Origin: Nautilus pompilius | Lineage: Eukaryota; Mollusca; Cephalopoda; Nautilida; Nautilidae | Reading direction: 5' to 3' | Assembly (NCBI GenBank): GCA_018389105.1 | Contig: JACATO010001676.1 | Span: 1 to 64,000 of the forward strand | Length of the DNA: 64,000 bases | Part shown: in pieces, positions 24,700 through 36,440 of the stretch | How the letters are laid out: the number at the start of each line of letters is the position of its first letter | Position numbering within the stretch: position 1 is the stretch's first letter | Made by a program: the position numbers and the translations under genes | Notes under the pieces: model-generated | What the model saw: only the letters and a program-made list of their open reading frames with translations | Databases searched by the model: none | Told to the model about the DNA's origin: nothing

Positions 24700-25835
24700 T
24701 TTCTACCAAATTATATTTTTGTTTTTTGTTTTCTTTAATGAAGAGTGAAAGAAGATTTGTGAGCCAATAATTCGAGGAAATAAAACTCCCATAACGCAGT
24801 GTTGTGAATGCCAGGAAAACTGTTCGGAAGACGACGTCAGCTAGAAGGCATCTGCGAAGAGAAGAGGCTAACAACTTAGGTACTAAACACTACAGCCACA
24901 ACCCATAACAATAATAATAATAATAATCATCATAATAATACCTGCAAGCGGGAAAAGAGGCAAGTACAGCCATGTCTAGTATAAGGAGTTAGTCACAAGG
25001 TTGGGGGGATGCTGAGTTAGCTTTCTGAATATTGCATTGTGGAACCATTTTTCTCAATCAATGGCAGAAAGAAACCGGTTTCCATGCCCTTCCACTCAAA
25101 AGAAAGCAATGGTGGATTTGACTTTTCACGTCTCACATTCCTCAGCTGTAACTATGGCACCAAGGTGTTTGCGTACATGAAAGGTTGAAATTCACTAGTT
25201 ATGCGGTACCTACCGTGCACTCTTGACTTTTCAGCTATTGTGAAAATGCTGTCCTAAGCCAGATCTTGTAGATGAAGCACTGGTTCCCGCCTCACAGAAT
25301 TTATTTAAAAAAAAAAAAAATTAATGAACCACTGCCGTTTAATAAAGTCACAAGTAAACAACGATGAACTGTGAACAGATTTCCTCCTGCGAAAAGATTT
25401 AGAACCCCACCTCTTTTTGTTTTTAAATCAGGTGACCGCATTAAATAAGTCTGTCGGTTAGAAGCTGCTGCTGCTGCTGCTGCATGCAGAATTACAACCA
25501 TGAGCCTATTTGTTGCCTGAGAAATTGTCCAAATTACAACTTTTAAAAAGTAACAACTTCTAACTCCCCCCCCCCCTTTCTGTTAGCAAGTCGGAGAGCA
25601 TTCTGTATTGCCACTGGCAATGCACGGGAAAACAGAATGCCAACAATCTATACCTTAAAAACAGACTTTTTTCTACACCCCTAACCTAGTACAAAACCAT
25701 CACTACACCCACTGAAGCTGCGCACACTTTTGTTTTTAAACATTTAAACAAGTGTGAAAAAAGAAGAGAGAGGGGGAGAGAGAGAGAGAGAGAGAGAGAG
25801 AAATAACGATGATAACTAATGGATGGAAGCTCCAG
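24700..25835. other. Non-coding stretch, possible 3' UTR of a minus-strand gene
   Basis: The segment lies downstream of the acidic terminal exon on the minus strand. It contains a GA array (25763-25801) and, near 25298, an AATAAA on the minus strand that could serve as a polyadenylation signal. No independent gene is seen. Confidence 0.35.
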
Positions 25836-25839
25836 AAGT

Positions 25840-25930
25840 TCATTTAGAGCTGCTGTAGTCATCATCCACAATATCATTATCGAATAGCTTACGAGTCATT
25901 TCATCTTCATCACTGTTAGGATCTAACAAC
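25840..25930 (-). CDS. Candidate terminal coding exon with acidic C-terminus
   Basis: On the minus strand a textbook acceptor (TTTCTGCCTTTTCAG) is followed by one base completing a codon. Twenty-nine codons and a TGA at 25842-25840 follow. The peptide begins LLDPNSDEDEMTRKLFDNDI and ends DDDYSSSK. Its acidic, Ser-rich composition is typical of a genuine disordered tail and unlike translated AT-rich background. The entry phase (one base needed) fits the donor phase of the candidate exon at 26817-26871, giving a Lys codon across the junction. The protein family is not recognised. The GA array lies just beyond the stop, so the 3' UTR would run through it. Confidence 0.5.
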
Positions 25931-26816
25931 CTGAAAAGGCAGAAACATTAATGATTTACAACAGTGGTTGCCGGTGGCAACGTTTGCTATTATCATTGTT
26001 TGGTGTGGATTCAGATCCTTTACCAATGAGAAAGCTTATGATATATGATTTCCCATTCTCCCCCCACCCCACACCAACCACTCACTTTAATATTTATGAA
26101 ATACTTCCACAAATCCACAAAATGTCCTATCTTGCTGTGTGGCCGCACTGATTAAAAGATAATGAATTATTCATTAGTATTGTTTCCGCTTGTATCAACA
26201 ACCACTGATAAATATGAACAACTTTACACTGCAATATACCTATGTCAATTAGTTAGTGCTGTCTGCGTGGCCATCTTGTTTATCCAACCTAACCTTCAGC
26301 CATCTTTTAATTATCACAACAAAATGAAAAAAAGAAACCTACGGATTGCCCGCATTCATGAATATTTAAGCACCAGAGCATCTCTCACTGAAGAATCTAC
26401 TTTGTAGATGTTATAGCTCTTGTTCATTACGTTTGCAAACACTAAATGAAAACCAACCATCTTAGTTCATATCAGTTGCCTACTTCAGAATCCTTCTCAC
26501 AAAGTATCCCTGTTAATAATAAAAATGGATTGTGTTCATATCTGCTTGTTGTTTGACAACGTATCTCCATATCTATGAGGCTACATTGCATCCACATAGC
26601 ATAGCATTCGTGAAATATCCCTTTCTTTGGTAATACTTTAGAAAGCTCTCATCATCTAGGCATCTGATTGTCACCCTGCTGATTCATTCGAAATTTTTGT
26701 AGGTCGGTTGAAAAGTCAGAATGCCAAAGATGGCAGACTAGATGACCAACTTCAAGCTAGGTTGTCTTGTAATCCCCAACATACATCACTGACAAAGCAA
26801 ATGCGAGTAAACTCAC

Positions 26817-26871
26817 TTTTTCATATGCTCGTTCAGTGTTACTTGGCTATGTAATGTCATTTGGAGATGTT
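26817..26871 (-). CDS. Candidate penultimate 55-nt exon
   Basis: On the minus strand 55 bases end at a GTGAGT donor and read HLQMTLHSQVTLNEHMK plus two bases of a Lys codon. The exit phase matches the entry phase of the exon at 25930. The acceptor (ACTATACAAG) is weak in pyrimidines, which is the main doubt. An in-frame stop lies just upstream, so the exon cannot extend further. The peptide is hydrophilic and helix-prone. It is not recognised. Confidence 0.3.
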
Positions 26872-26879
26872 CTTGTATA

Positions 26880-29800
26880 GTTTAGTTCCTACTTAGCAAT
26901 GCACCAAAATGATCCGAGTAATTGCCCAACCTCTCAAACTTTCCAATCTTAATGAATGACCAGTGACCTGCGAGGAATTTGAGAACATAGTGAAAATGAA
27001 TGGGCTTTAAAATAATACCAAGCATAATAAATGTAGAATAGAAAACAAGAGTTTCTGAGGTTAAAAATACGTGAAAATGTAAATAGTGGCTGAAAGTCCC
27101 AATTTCTGCAAGTAAACAAAGTGATTGTCTTTCAAATAATTTCCAGAATCCTTCGAAATTACAGGCATATCCACATTTATAACAGAATACTTTCCTAATA
27201 GTAACTATAACTTAGAATTTGGAAAGTCATAATTCTTTCTGAAATCCCTCCAAGTCACATCCCCCCCCCCTATAAAGTGCATGTCAGTCTATTACCAAAT
27301 TTTCAGAAAAAAATATTTTGTAGGCCTCGGGATTTCACAATAAAGTCTGACTCGATTTCTCTGCATTCATTAAGCGATATACCAAGAGAATTTTTAATAT
27401 CTTTTAATGTAATTTTGAAACAATATAGTAAGAGTGATGACTAGATCTCCCTAGGAAGTACGGGTGAGCAAATACCAAGATGTAATTCAGCCACTATTTC
27501 AAGCTGTAAGCTGGTTTTCGTGCTAAGGGAGTACAAGTACATGAAGATTTGGTAGCATTCACTGTTCCTGACTAATTTTTTATTGAGCAGACATAATTGA
27601 ACTCAGCTTGGCTTTTATTCACAAGATCATAAATAATTTCAATTGTGAAAGATAAAACATGTCATCTGGATCTAATGGAACTATTAATTTAGGGTGAGTT
27701 CCTTATCACTATATCAGGTCATGTCTTGGTATAACCAGACCACCACCACAAACTTCTCAAATGACATCTTTGATTTTGTATGAGAGGCCCATGCATATTT
27801 ACAATGTGTTCTGTGCAACCTTAGGGAAAGAGATGAGATGAGACGAGACAGGTGAATAGAGAGAGAGAACAGTTGATGGGTTGAAGTGATGAAGTCAAAA
27901 GAATTGCTTTGTTGACATTCCTGGCAGGGGGAAGTATACAGGGAGAAGCTGACTTTACTAAGGCTAATCATTGAGAGGGTACAAAAAAATTCAAGGTTGT
28001 TCATGTAGCCAAGGAAAGTAAAGGCAAAGTCAAATCTGAATTGGACAGAGGATGGAACAGTGCAATAAGTGTGCCAGAAACTCAGAAAAACCGCAGAGTC
28101 AAAGTCCCTGGTCACACTGCTTTCAGCTTCTGATATTTGAACACCAACAACATTTTCATGTACAGGCAAGAGATGAAGCCTCAGCAGAATGTCAAATTCA
28201 GATATCCATGGGAAAATACAATAAAGCCAGCTTTATACTGGATATGTACTTCCATTTGAAAGCCTACAGCTTGTGAGAACAAATCATTTCCTGTCCAATT
28301 CAGCTGCCTGCATCTGATAAAAGCGATCTTGACAACTCATTGTTTTTTTTTTGCCCCTAAGCTTGGGGGTGTTGGTCCATTTCACTTTCCAGACTCTCAG
28401 GGTGTTAGCAAGGCTTACAAGGAGATACTTAAGAAATTCAGACGAGCAATGGACAAAACATTAACTCAGAATGGTGAACTTAGGACATTCTGAATACAGT
28501 TTAGTGGGAGTGCACAGTGTCTGGCAATAGGAAATTTTAAATACCATGTTGCGACTTCTGGTTCCTAATAAAAATATTTATCAGAATAATGCATTTTCAA
28601 AAATAGAGACAACTTAATGTCTTTTAATGCAGTCTTGTTGCCTGTTCTTACTCTTAATTCAGTTTCATTCTGTTACTAGACATATTTGAGCCGTCCATGT
28701 GAGACTGAAATGGACATCACTTATTTGTACAATGGTCTTCTCCATTATTATATATCAGCTTCTCTTAACTTCAAAGAGAGCTGATTCTTTTAACTATTGA
28801 TGGTAGCACCAAAAGTTCAGGTTGGTCCACTAAATACTCAAGATAGATTTTGGTTACCAGGTAAGTCCTTCAGGTGTCAGACGGCCATCCTGCACCACGA
28901 GGGGGCCCGGCTGACACTGTGCGCGGCAGGAAGATCCTTACTGAAACTCTTCACTTTTAGATGGGGAGGAGGAGACAGGAAACAGGAGAAAAGCCACACA
29001 TCCAGCTGGTGAAGAGTGAGAAAAAACTATGCTGGATGGGGTAGTGGGGGGATGGGAGGATAGGACAACAATATGAAGCCAAATGGGGACTGACTCAGGC
29101 TTCCAAGCTTGAAGCGCTATTCGTTGACGAGTAATGACAGAAAATGTCTTCTGAATGTCAGTTTGCTAGTCGCGGCATTGCCCGGCAGCAATTATAACCA
29201 TACTAATATATAGTATATATACACACACACACACACATACACAATCAATCAATCAAAAATTTTTCCTTGGGATAAACAAACATTAGTCTACCTGCTAACA
29301 ATTAAACAACAAAACAACATCGAGATACATTAAATATGCCTTTTTTTTTAAAAAAAAAATTATAATTGATCAGTAATTCATTCAAGCAAACCTTTTGTTG
29401 TTTTTTTCTTTTTTTAACCTTATATCGGAATTAGTTATTTTGACAAGACCTTGATCTCCCAACAAAAGGTGTCACATCAAACTCAGCTCGCGATCAAAAT
29501 GGGTTCCACAAACCGAAGTCAACACAAGCTTCTCTAAATAATCTAGAAATACAGATTAAGACGCTCAATGGCTGCTAAAAGCACAGCGCGCGTAACACTA
29601 CGCACTATTCACAATACGCGTTTTTTTTTTTTTTGTTTTTCAGCTGCTTCCTTAAACTTCAAATTCTAGAACGATTTTTTTCTATTTTACTACAGTTCCT
29701 TCTCGTTGTTCTTCACCCGCCAGCTGTTGGGTACCCCCGCCCCGTCCACTTCTAATTAGGGTTTGGAATAACTCTAGACCATTGACTCAAGAGCCCCTAA

Positions 29801-30290
29801 ACTGTACATCACCTAGGCAGACGCCCAACACCTTCCCCTTCTAGCTCACTGCTGCGAGACATCCCAGACTTCACAAGTCAGAACAGGGGATTCGCCAACA
29901 AGAACCCTAATATAAACTCTTCCTACATCTAATTTCAGACCAGGTACCCCCCATAATCTTTTCTTTAATGTGGGATTCCCAATTCCTTCTAAACTAGAAT
30001 TTCTTTTATCCCCTCACCACCAACCTCTAGTCTTGTATCACTCGCTAATCATCAAAAGATATAAATATTCACCTGAATCTTTTTTTTTTCTTTTTCCCTT
30101 AAAAAATTCTCAACTCTGTCAATACAAGAAGCACATCAAAAAAATAAATAAAACTGCAGTGCACCATAAAACTGACTTTTGTGTTCTGAGAATCAGAAAT
30201 GCCCACCTAGACTGCCACCAAAAACCAAAAATTTAAATGATGCTTTCTTCTCCCCTTTGTACCATTGAGATAAACAGCAACAGCAAGAGC
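26880..30290. other. Non-coding stretch, probably intronic
   Basis: If the minus-strand exons are one gene, this is intron. It contains a SINE copy at 28.9-29.1 kb and a CA array at 29220-29238. The 151-codon minus frame at 27714-28169 has no recognisable features and no clear splice context. At least one exon that starts in phase 0 and ends one base into a codon would have to lie here. I did not find it. Confidence 0.4.
28880..29110 (-). mobile_element. SINE copy, diverged
   Basis: The plus strand shows a variant of the inverted core (CACTTTTAGATGGGGAGGAG). CATCCAGCTGGTGAAGAGTG follows, shared with the copies at 39.05 and 62.5 kb. Orientation is therefore minus. Confidence 0.45.
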
Positions 30291-30297
30291 CACATAC

Positions 30298-30400
30298 CAG
30301 TGCAGCACAGTTAACAGAGAGACCAAGATGTCTAGCCAGCATCTTGCATTGCGTGAGTTTCTCCTGGGTCTTCGGTTTCCTAATCAGAGGAGCTCTGGTG
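30298..30400 (-). CDS. Candidate 103-nt internal exon
   Basis: On the minus strand an acceptor (ATGACTTCAGCTGACCTTAG) precedes 103 bases ending at a GTATGT donor. The frame reads a completed Ser codon, then TRAPLIRKPKTQEKLTQCKM and a short hydrophobic segment, LARHLGLSVNCAAL, ending in phase 0. Entry phase fits the donor phase of the candidate exon at 32865-32897. An alternative is that an in-frame ATG at 30420 starts translation. The coding appearance is good but the family is unknown. Confidence 0.3.
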
Positions 30401-31434
30401 CTAAGGTCAGCTGAAGTCATGGGTGCATGGGTGCATTTGTGCCAGCCAATTTATCAGGTCTCTCTCTCTCTCTCTCTCTAGTTCAGCATCTTGGGATCAT
30501 GCTATGAACACCTGGTGTTCTCTTCCAGTTCTGCCACAATGAAAAACTTATTTAATGCAAGACATTTTTACATTGACATCTATCAGCGCAGCGTACTGAT
30601 AGACATTCCGAACCCTGGCACTATACAAAAAAAAAAAAAAAAAAAAAACAGCTACTATAATTTGGTGCCGTGGTACTTTTCTTTAATTGAAGATTATCCT
30701 TAAATTAACCCTAACTACATGTACAAGCTGCCTTGTAAATAACAACAACTCATTACAGGTTCTAAAGTAGGAAACAAGGTTTCAAAGGCAAATAACAATT
30801 CACCATTTAAATCACCCCAATCTTCTAATGAATCACAACAGACGAGCAGTTCTAGAGTACACAGTAGCAATATTTGAACAATTAAAAGAAAACACAAATA
30901 TGTGCATGTACGTGGAGAGAAGGGACAGACAGTAAGTATGGTTTGGACTGGAGGCAATCCCCATGAGAAAAAGTAAAAAGATGGCTTGTACAGTTAGCCA
31001 ATGTTTCAACAAAGGTTCAGGGTAATAATGGAGAAACTCTGCACAATATAGAACATGAAACTCCTACACTTGGCCATGGCCTGGCATCTAATTCCATCTT
31101 CAATGGCAGTCATGCATGACCAAGCTAGATAATAGTACCTGGAGTGGAAATTAACACTTATGAGAAAAATATAAACAAAATCGGACAGTCAACAATAAAC
31201 CTTATGTGAACAAATCTAGAGAATGTACTATTATCGGTTTTGAATCCCTTTCAGTTTCATCCCCTTCTCTCATAATAATAAAATTGGAAAGTACACGAGA
31301 AAAATTTTGCCCTTATGATACTGAAGACACAGAAGTTTGTTAATGAATAACCGTAATCTACTTTGTAACCAAAAGTGTTTTTTGATGGATGACGACACAT
31401 CTCTCCTGTCAAAACAGCCATAAAAAACTCTGCA

Positions 31435-31690
31435 CTACTAGGCTGCTGCAGTCAAAGGGCCCCTATACCACGAGTTAGAATCCTGTGGTGGTTAACCCTG
31501 TTTAGCATACCACCCTAGCATGATTTCTTCTTCTTTACCATCCATCCTGCAATGGATCTCTCTCTCTCTCTCTCATTTCTTTCCACATCTAGAAAAGGGT
31601 TCTGGCAGGGACTTTCGCTACACCACCCAATCTGCGCAATTACATGGGTGCTGTGGACAGATTCAGCACCACTGCCTTCCTAACATCTAC
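31435..31690 (+). mobile_element. SINE copy (tRNA-headed family)
   Basis: A B-box-like CGAGTTAGAATCCTG near 31470 is followed by TTCTTCTTCTTTACCATCC, then a CT expansion. The core TTCTTTCCACATCTAGAAAA follows, then GGGTTCTGGCAGGGACTTTC. The order matches the full-length copy at 50.2 kb. Confidence 0.5.
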
Positions 31691-32864
31691 TAATACCAAT
31701 TAGCATCAAAACCCCTTCCTAAATATCATTAATATGTCAAACCATTTTTCCTTCAGAGATTTCTTTAACGTCCATCAGCATATATGCATTTTGTTTTGTA
31801 TCATATATGTAAAGTAACTTTCAATGATCAGTCAAAATCTACAAATGGTATGGGTTCTAAATAAACACTTAGAGTGAATGACAGACTAAATAGCTTTTTT
31901 GGCCTGTAAAATTTCAGCCCACCAAAGTCCAGAGGAAAGAGAAAAGGATTTTAAAAAAAAGCAGCTCTGATGACAACTTTAAAATACACCACAAAGTCCA
32001 TCTATTGTTACCACTTTCAGTTTAGATGATAAAACAAAAAGTATAATTTGTAATCCACACCATGATTGGATTTCTCTTTTGAATTGAAATAATTTTTTCT
32101 TAATAAAAAGAGAGAGAAAGATTTCTGTGAAGTAAAGCAAGATACGAAAGAACTTTTGCAATTGAGTAGTTTCTAAGAAATGTCTAAAATTAATTTGTTA
32201 GTTAAACAAAACTAGTTGCCGATGAAAGCTCAGCAACTAAGAATGAATGGAAAGATGATGATGAAGAGTGAAACAGACAGCATTGACAGACTTTTGAACA
32301 CTTAATAATTGAGAATGAACTTGTAGACTGGAAATGCAGTATTTACCCAAAAAAAAAAACAAAAACAAAATTGTTAATTGCAGCTTCTGGACTCAGAATG
32401 CAGCAGGCATCTTCTGATGAGAAAATCTGTCAACTTAACCTTTCAGTTTTTTGTGAGGGTAACAACATCTCAACCCTAGAACAACAGAGAAATTAGTCTT
32501 CCTGGAACACTATGTACAAATAATTTAGAATGCAAAAAATATATATTCTAGTTGGGAAAAGTGAGAAATCCAATTCAAGATATTTTTTCTTCTAATACCA
32601 CATAAATATTGTGTGCATATGTGAACTGATACCTTACCTACAGATAGGGCTAACAAGGTCAGACAGAAATAATTATTTTAACTCTCTATATATATATATA
32701 TAATACAGGTAACAAATGCCAAGAAAAAAACAAAAGAGGTGCATGTCAAATCTATTTTGGGTTTCATTAGAACATAAAAACACTTTGATGAGGTCTCATG
32801 TGGAAAAGCTTAAAAACAATAATAATAAATTTCTGAAAAAAAAAAATTTTTTTTTTCCTTTTAC

Positions 32865-32897
32865 CTGTCTTCAATATTTTTCATCCACTTACTAGAT
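32865..32897 (-). CDS. Candidate 33-nt microexon
   Basis: On the minus strand 33 bases lie between an AG (TTGAATAATATTTAG) and a GTAAAA donor. They encode SSKWMKNIED with partial codons at each end. Both phases match the flanking candidates (33042-33089 and 30298-30400). Alone it is far too short to trust. It is listed because the chain of phases is consistent. Confidence 0.2.
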
Positions 32898-33041
32898 CTA
32901 AATATTATTCAACAAACCTGCTTCCAACACACACACACACACAATCAGTCAGTGACACATACAATTATTATTTTTCTCTAAATTTCATTTTTAAATCTCT
33001 AAAATTTGAATTAAGCTAAGAAATCTTAAGGAGTTTTTTAC

Positions 33042-33089
33042 CTTTGTAAATAACAGTGGGCAATACGAACATATGGCCACAGGTAATTA
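33042..33089 (-). CDS. Candidate 48-nt exon inside a microduplication
   Basis: On the minus strand 48 bases end at GTAAAA and read NYLWPYVRIAHCYLQ with split codons. The 3' half, including the donor, is repeated about 50 bp upstream on the same strand (near 33091-33130), so the donor exists twice. The entry phase would accept the exon at 54751 directly, giving an Arg codon, although the gap would be about 21.7 kb. The family is not recognised. Confidence 0.2.
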
Positions 33090-33129
33090 CTACCTTTGTA
33101 AATTAGTGGGCAATATGAACACAACATCA

Positions 33130-33358
33130 AACCCCAAGCCCAAAATGTTTAAAAGCAATTAAGTTACAGAAGTTTTGTTTACTCTAGCTTAACTTGAAAG
33201 TCTGTCATATCAGCATTGAAAGCATTAACATTAATTTTGTATTCATTGTTGTGTTTTTTAACTGGTTGCTTGCCAGCAAAATTAATTAAATAAAAGTAAA
33301 CACATGCCAGTCTTTCTTTTTTTTACATCATAACATACATGTTTGTATGTATGTATAT

Positions 33359-33395
<37 letters not shown>

Positions 33396-33600
33396 AAGAG
33401 TAAGGAGTGTGTGTATCTAATGTTCTGGTGATGGCTTTGATCCAAAATAGTATTTATATTCTCAGTACGAGAGATATACAGCAGAGCGAGAGATAGGGGA
33501 AAGAGAGGGAGTCAAAAACAGTATTTACATATTTACACTCTCATTATGAGAGAGAAATGCACAGTAGAAAACCGAGGAGTCGAAAGGTATAAAATATTAT
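33130..33600. other. Non-coding stretch with TG/CG array
   Basis: A TG array (33358-33395) ends in GCGCGCGCG. Related blocks with AGTATTTA..ATTCTCAGTACGAGAGA follow and lead into the minisatellite. No gene is seen. Confidence 0.6.
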
Positions 33601-34430
33601 TCATATTCTAATTGGAGAGAGAGAGAGACAGAGGGATGACGACTCAGTACAGAAAGGGAAAGAGAGGGGGAAGATGACGTCAGTACAGAGAGATAGATAG
33701 ATGACAGCAGTACAGAGGGAGAGTGAGAGAGGAAAGATGTCATCAGTACAGAGAGAGAGAGAGAAAAGGGGGTAGAGATAGCATCAGTCCAGAGGGAGAG
33801 AGGGGGGGATGTCGTCAGTACAGAGAGAGAGAAAAAAGGGGGTAGAGATAACATCAGTCCAGAGGGAGAGAGAGAGGGGGGGGATGTCGTCAGTCCAGAG
33901 AGAGAGAAAAAAGGGGTAGAGATAACATCAGTCCAGAGGGAGAGAGAGAGGGGGGGGATGTCGTCAGTCCAGAGAGAGGAGAGGAAAGGGATAGGGGTAG
34001 AGATAGACATCAGTCCAGAGAGGAGAGAGAGGGGGGACGTCGTCTCAGTACAGAAGAGAGAGAGAAAGGGAGGGGGTAGAGATACATCATCATTCGTCCA
34101 GAGAGAGAGAGGGGGGATGTGTTCGTCTCATACAGAGAAAGATGAGAGAGAGAAAAGGGTTAGATCAGAGTCATCAGTCCAGAGGGGAGAGAGAGAGGGG
34201 GGATGTCGTCAGTACAGAGAGAGAGAGAGATAAAAGTGGGGTAGGTAAACATCAGTAGAGGGGTAGAGATCACCAGAGAGAGGAGAGGAGGGAGAGAGGG
34301 AGGGAGATGTCTTCAGTGGAGAGGAGAGAGAGAAAAGGGGGTAGAGATATCATCAGTCCAGAGGGAGGGAGGGAGATCTCGTCAGTGGAGAGGGAGGGAG
34401 AGATGACGTCAGTACAGAGATGCGCAGTAG
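33600..34430. repeat. Degenerate 74-86 bp minisatellite
   Basis: Repeats consist of GATGTCGTCAGTMCAGAG, a GA run, GGGGTAGAGATA, then ACATCAGTCCAGAGGGAGAG and a G run. Unit starts at 33809, 33883 and 33957 give an exact 74-bp period. Later units lengthen to 79, 80 and 86 bp. Units near 33670 and 34400 contain the palindrome TGACGTCA. The 137-codon minus frame here is a translation of the repeat, not a gene. Confidence 0.9.
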
Positions 34431-34539
34431 AAAGCCAGAGGAAGGGGGGGTCCCCAAAACTGTATCTACATTCTCAGGAGGACTAGAGAGATAGGAAGGG
34501 GAATAGGTGTGTGTGTGTGTTGTGTGAAGAGAAGAATCA

Positions 34540-36440
34540 TGCAGACAGAGCCTGTGCCCGACGCAAGCAGGGTGCGAACGTCGGTGGGTAAGACAGAGCG
34601 ATATACGGGACAGGCGAAGCCAGCAGGAGCTGTGGTCTACTTGATACACCCTGCCAACCACCATCATGGCAGGCAAGTCACGTAGCGGCGCCAGACATCT
34701 CGTGCACCGTGCGCGCGTGTATCCTCTCGCGCCGCACTACTTGTTTAAAACAATGGCAATCGCGGCTCGCGCTGTCAGAAACGAAACAAAAGGTGCGGGA
34801 GACGACGGACGGCCCCGCTGTTCACCCCCTCCTCCCCCCCTTTTTATTATTATTATTATTATTATTATAACAATTGTTTCCTTCCCTCCGCCGCCGCGGG
34901 AAAGGGTTTTGTGAATAACCCCGCCGTCAGATGGGCGGTGGGTAGTTAGTGGTAGTAGTAGTAGTAGTAGGACTCCCCGGGGGTGGGGTCGGGATCGGGG
35001 CCGGGGGGGAGGGGGAGAGAGAAACACCACGTCACCGGACCGATCGAAACATCTGGGAGGAAGGGAGGGGGTGGGGTGCGCTCGGACGGGAGGGACTCGA
35101 TGACGGCGCGGACTCTCACACACTTTATTCGGGTCGGGTGCCGGCGGGTGAGGCGGCGGCGGCGGCGGCGGGCATGGCCGGCAGATCTGTCACCGAGAGA
35201 GTCAACTAACCAACCAACCAACCAACCAACCCCCAGGTCCGACGACGACAACAACAACAACAACACAAAAAACCTCCCTCCCTCCCTTTCTCTCTCTCTC
35301 TCGCTCGCGCGCGAGCCGAAATATACACACACACAACATATATATATATAAAAATTATTATTATTATTATTTAAAAATTCCCCCACGGAGCCGGAAAACA
35401 ACAACAATAACAACACAACAACAAAAAAAAAAAGGGGGGGAAGGAAGGGGGGCCCCCCCCCCCCTCCGGCCAGCAGCTGGGCACATGGAGGAGTTTTAGC
35501 GCCATTTTCCCTCCAACACGTATGCGCGACTCCAGCCAACTTGTTGGTCAGAGCCCGAACTTCGCGGCCCGATGCCGAAATGTCAGCGTCACCTACCTTT
35601 CATGTTGCTTGACATGCTTTCACCACAACATTCAGCAGGTCTTCCCAAACACTCAAAACAAACCGAAAAACTAGAGCAAGCAACAAAGAGATATAAATAA
35701 AAAAACCGGAGCGGGCTGATTTACATGAATAGGTCATCGACATCTCATTATCATAAATTAGCATGGATTACCCTTGTTCGACCTCCGCCCCGAACGCCGT
35801 CGACGCGAGCGCTCCGGGCGGTCGCGGCGGGGAGCCCCGGTCGCGGCGAAGGGCAGTCCGGTCGGAAAGGCGCCGCATTAATTACCGCGGCGCCTTCGAC
35901 CCGCGCTTCTTCTGCATCTACGCGCCCCGAAACCCATGACCTATATTTCCTTCCTTGTTAGGTGGCGCTCGCGCGCGCATGGATATTGACGACGGGGGCG
36001 ACGGCGACGCCCCTCCCTCCCCGAGCGGCTCGAGTCCGGTCGCCCAGTTTCGGTAATTGGGGGGGGGATATATATCGTGGTGCCTTTTTTGTTGTTGTTT
36101 TTTTTTTTAAAAAACTGGAGGCCCCTGTAAATCGCTAACGACATCCAGGGTCAATTCGGAACCACCAACACACACCCCCCCCCCCCCCTTATTCAAGTTT
36201 ACAATGCGAGACGAAAACCGACGATCTCCGGTCTCGTGGCCGCTGACGGAGGCTGGCGCATCCCGCGGACTCCCTCCCTCGGCCCGTCATTTAAACAGAC
36301 CGTCGCCGACGCTCTCGGCGGATTTTGCCTGCTTCCCCATCACTCCCTCCACCACCACTACTATTTTCGCTATTTTATTCGCTGCTGTTTCGCCCGTAAC
36401 AACCGCCACCAAAAGCGGACTCGTGTATAATATGCGTACG
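34540..36440. promoter_or_regulatory. CpG island, probable promoter region
   Basis: CG dinucleotides are dense from about 34550 to 36440, with blocks such as GCGGCGGCGG near 35150 and CGACGCGAGCG near 35805. The surrounding DNA is AT-rich and CG-poor. A YY1-type element (GCGCCATTTTCC on the plus strand, 35498-35510) is typical of housekeeping start sites. Embedded low-complexity runs explain the long open frames (34946-35539 minus and others). The transcript direction is not clear. It could drive a transcript in either direction. Confidence 0.45.
34844..34870. repeat. ATT microsatellite
   Basis: About nine ATT units follow a C-rich and T tract inside the CpG island. Confidence 0.85.

Noticed and set aside
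23975..24874. 299-codon minus and 256-codon plus open frames
   Set aside because: They are translations of the GA/CT repeat into Ser-Leu and Arg-Glu tracts. Dinucleotide repeats lack stops in all frames.
27714..28169. 151-codon minus open frame between candidate exons
   Set aside because: There is no recognisable motif, and its frame and ends do not fit the splice phases of the neighbouring candidates.
33597..34010. 137-codon minus open frame with repeated peptide
   Set aside because: The peptide repeat is the 74-bp minisatellite read in shifting frames. The period is not divisible by three.
34946..35539. 197-codon minus open frame in the CpG island
   Set aside because: It runs through poly-G, CAA, ATT, CT and GTA repeats. 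GC-rich and repeat DNA is stop-poor.
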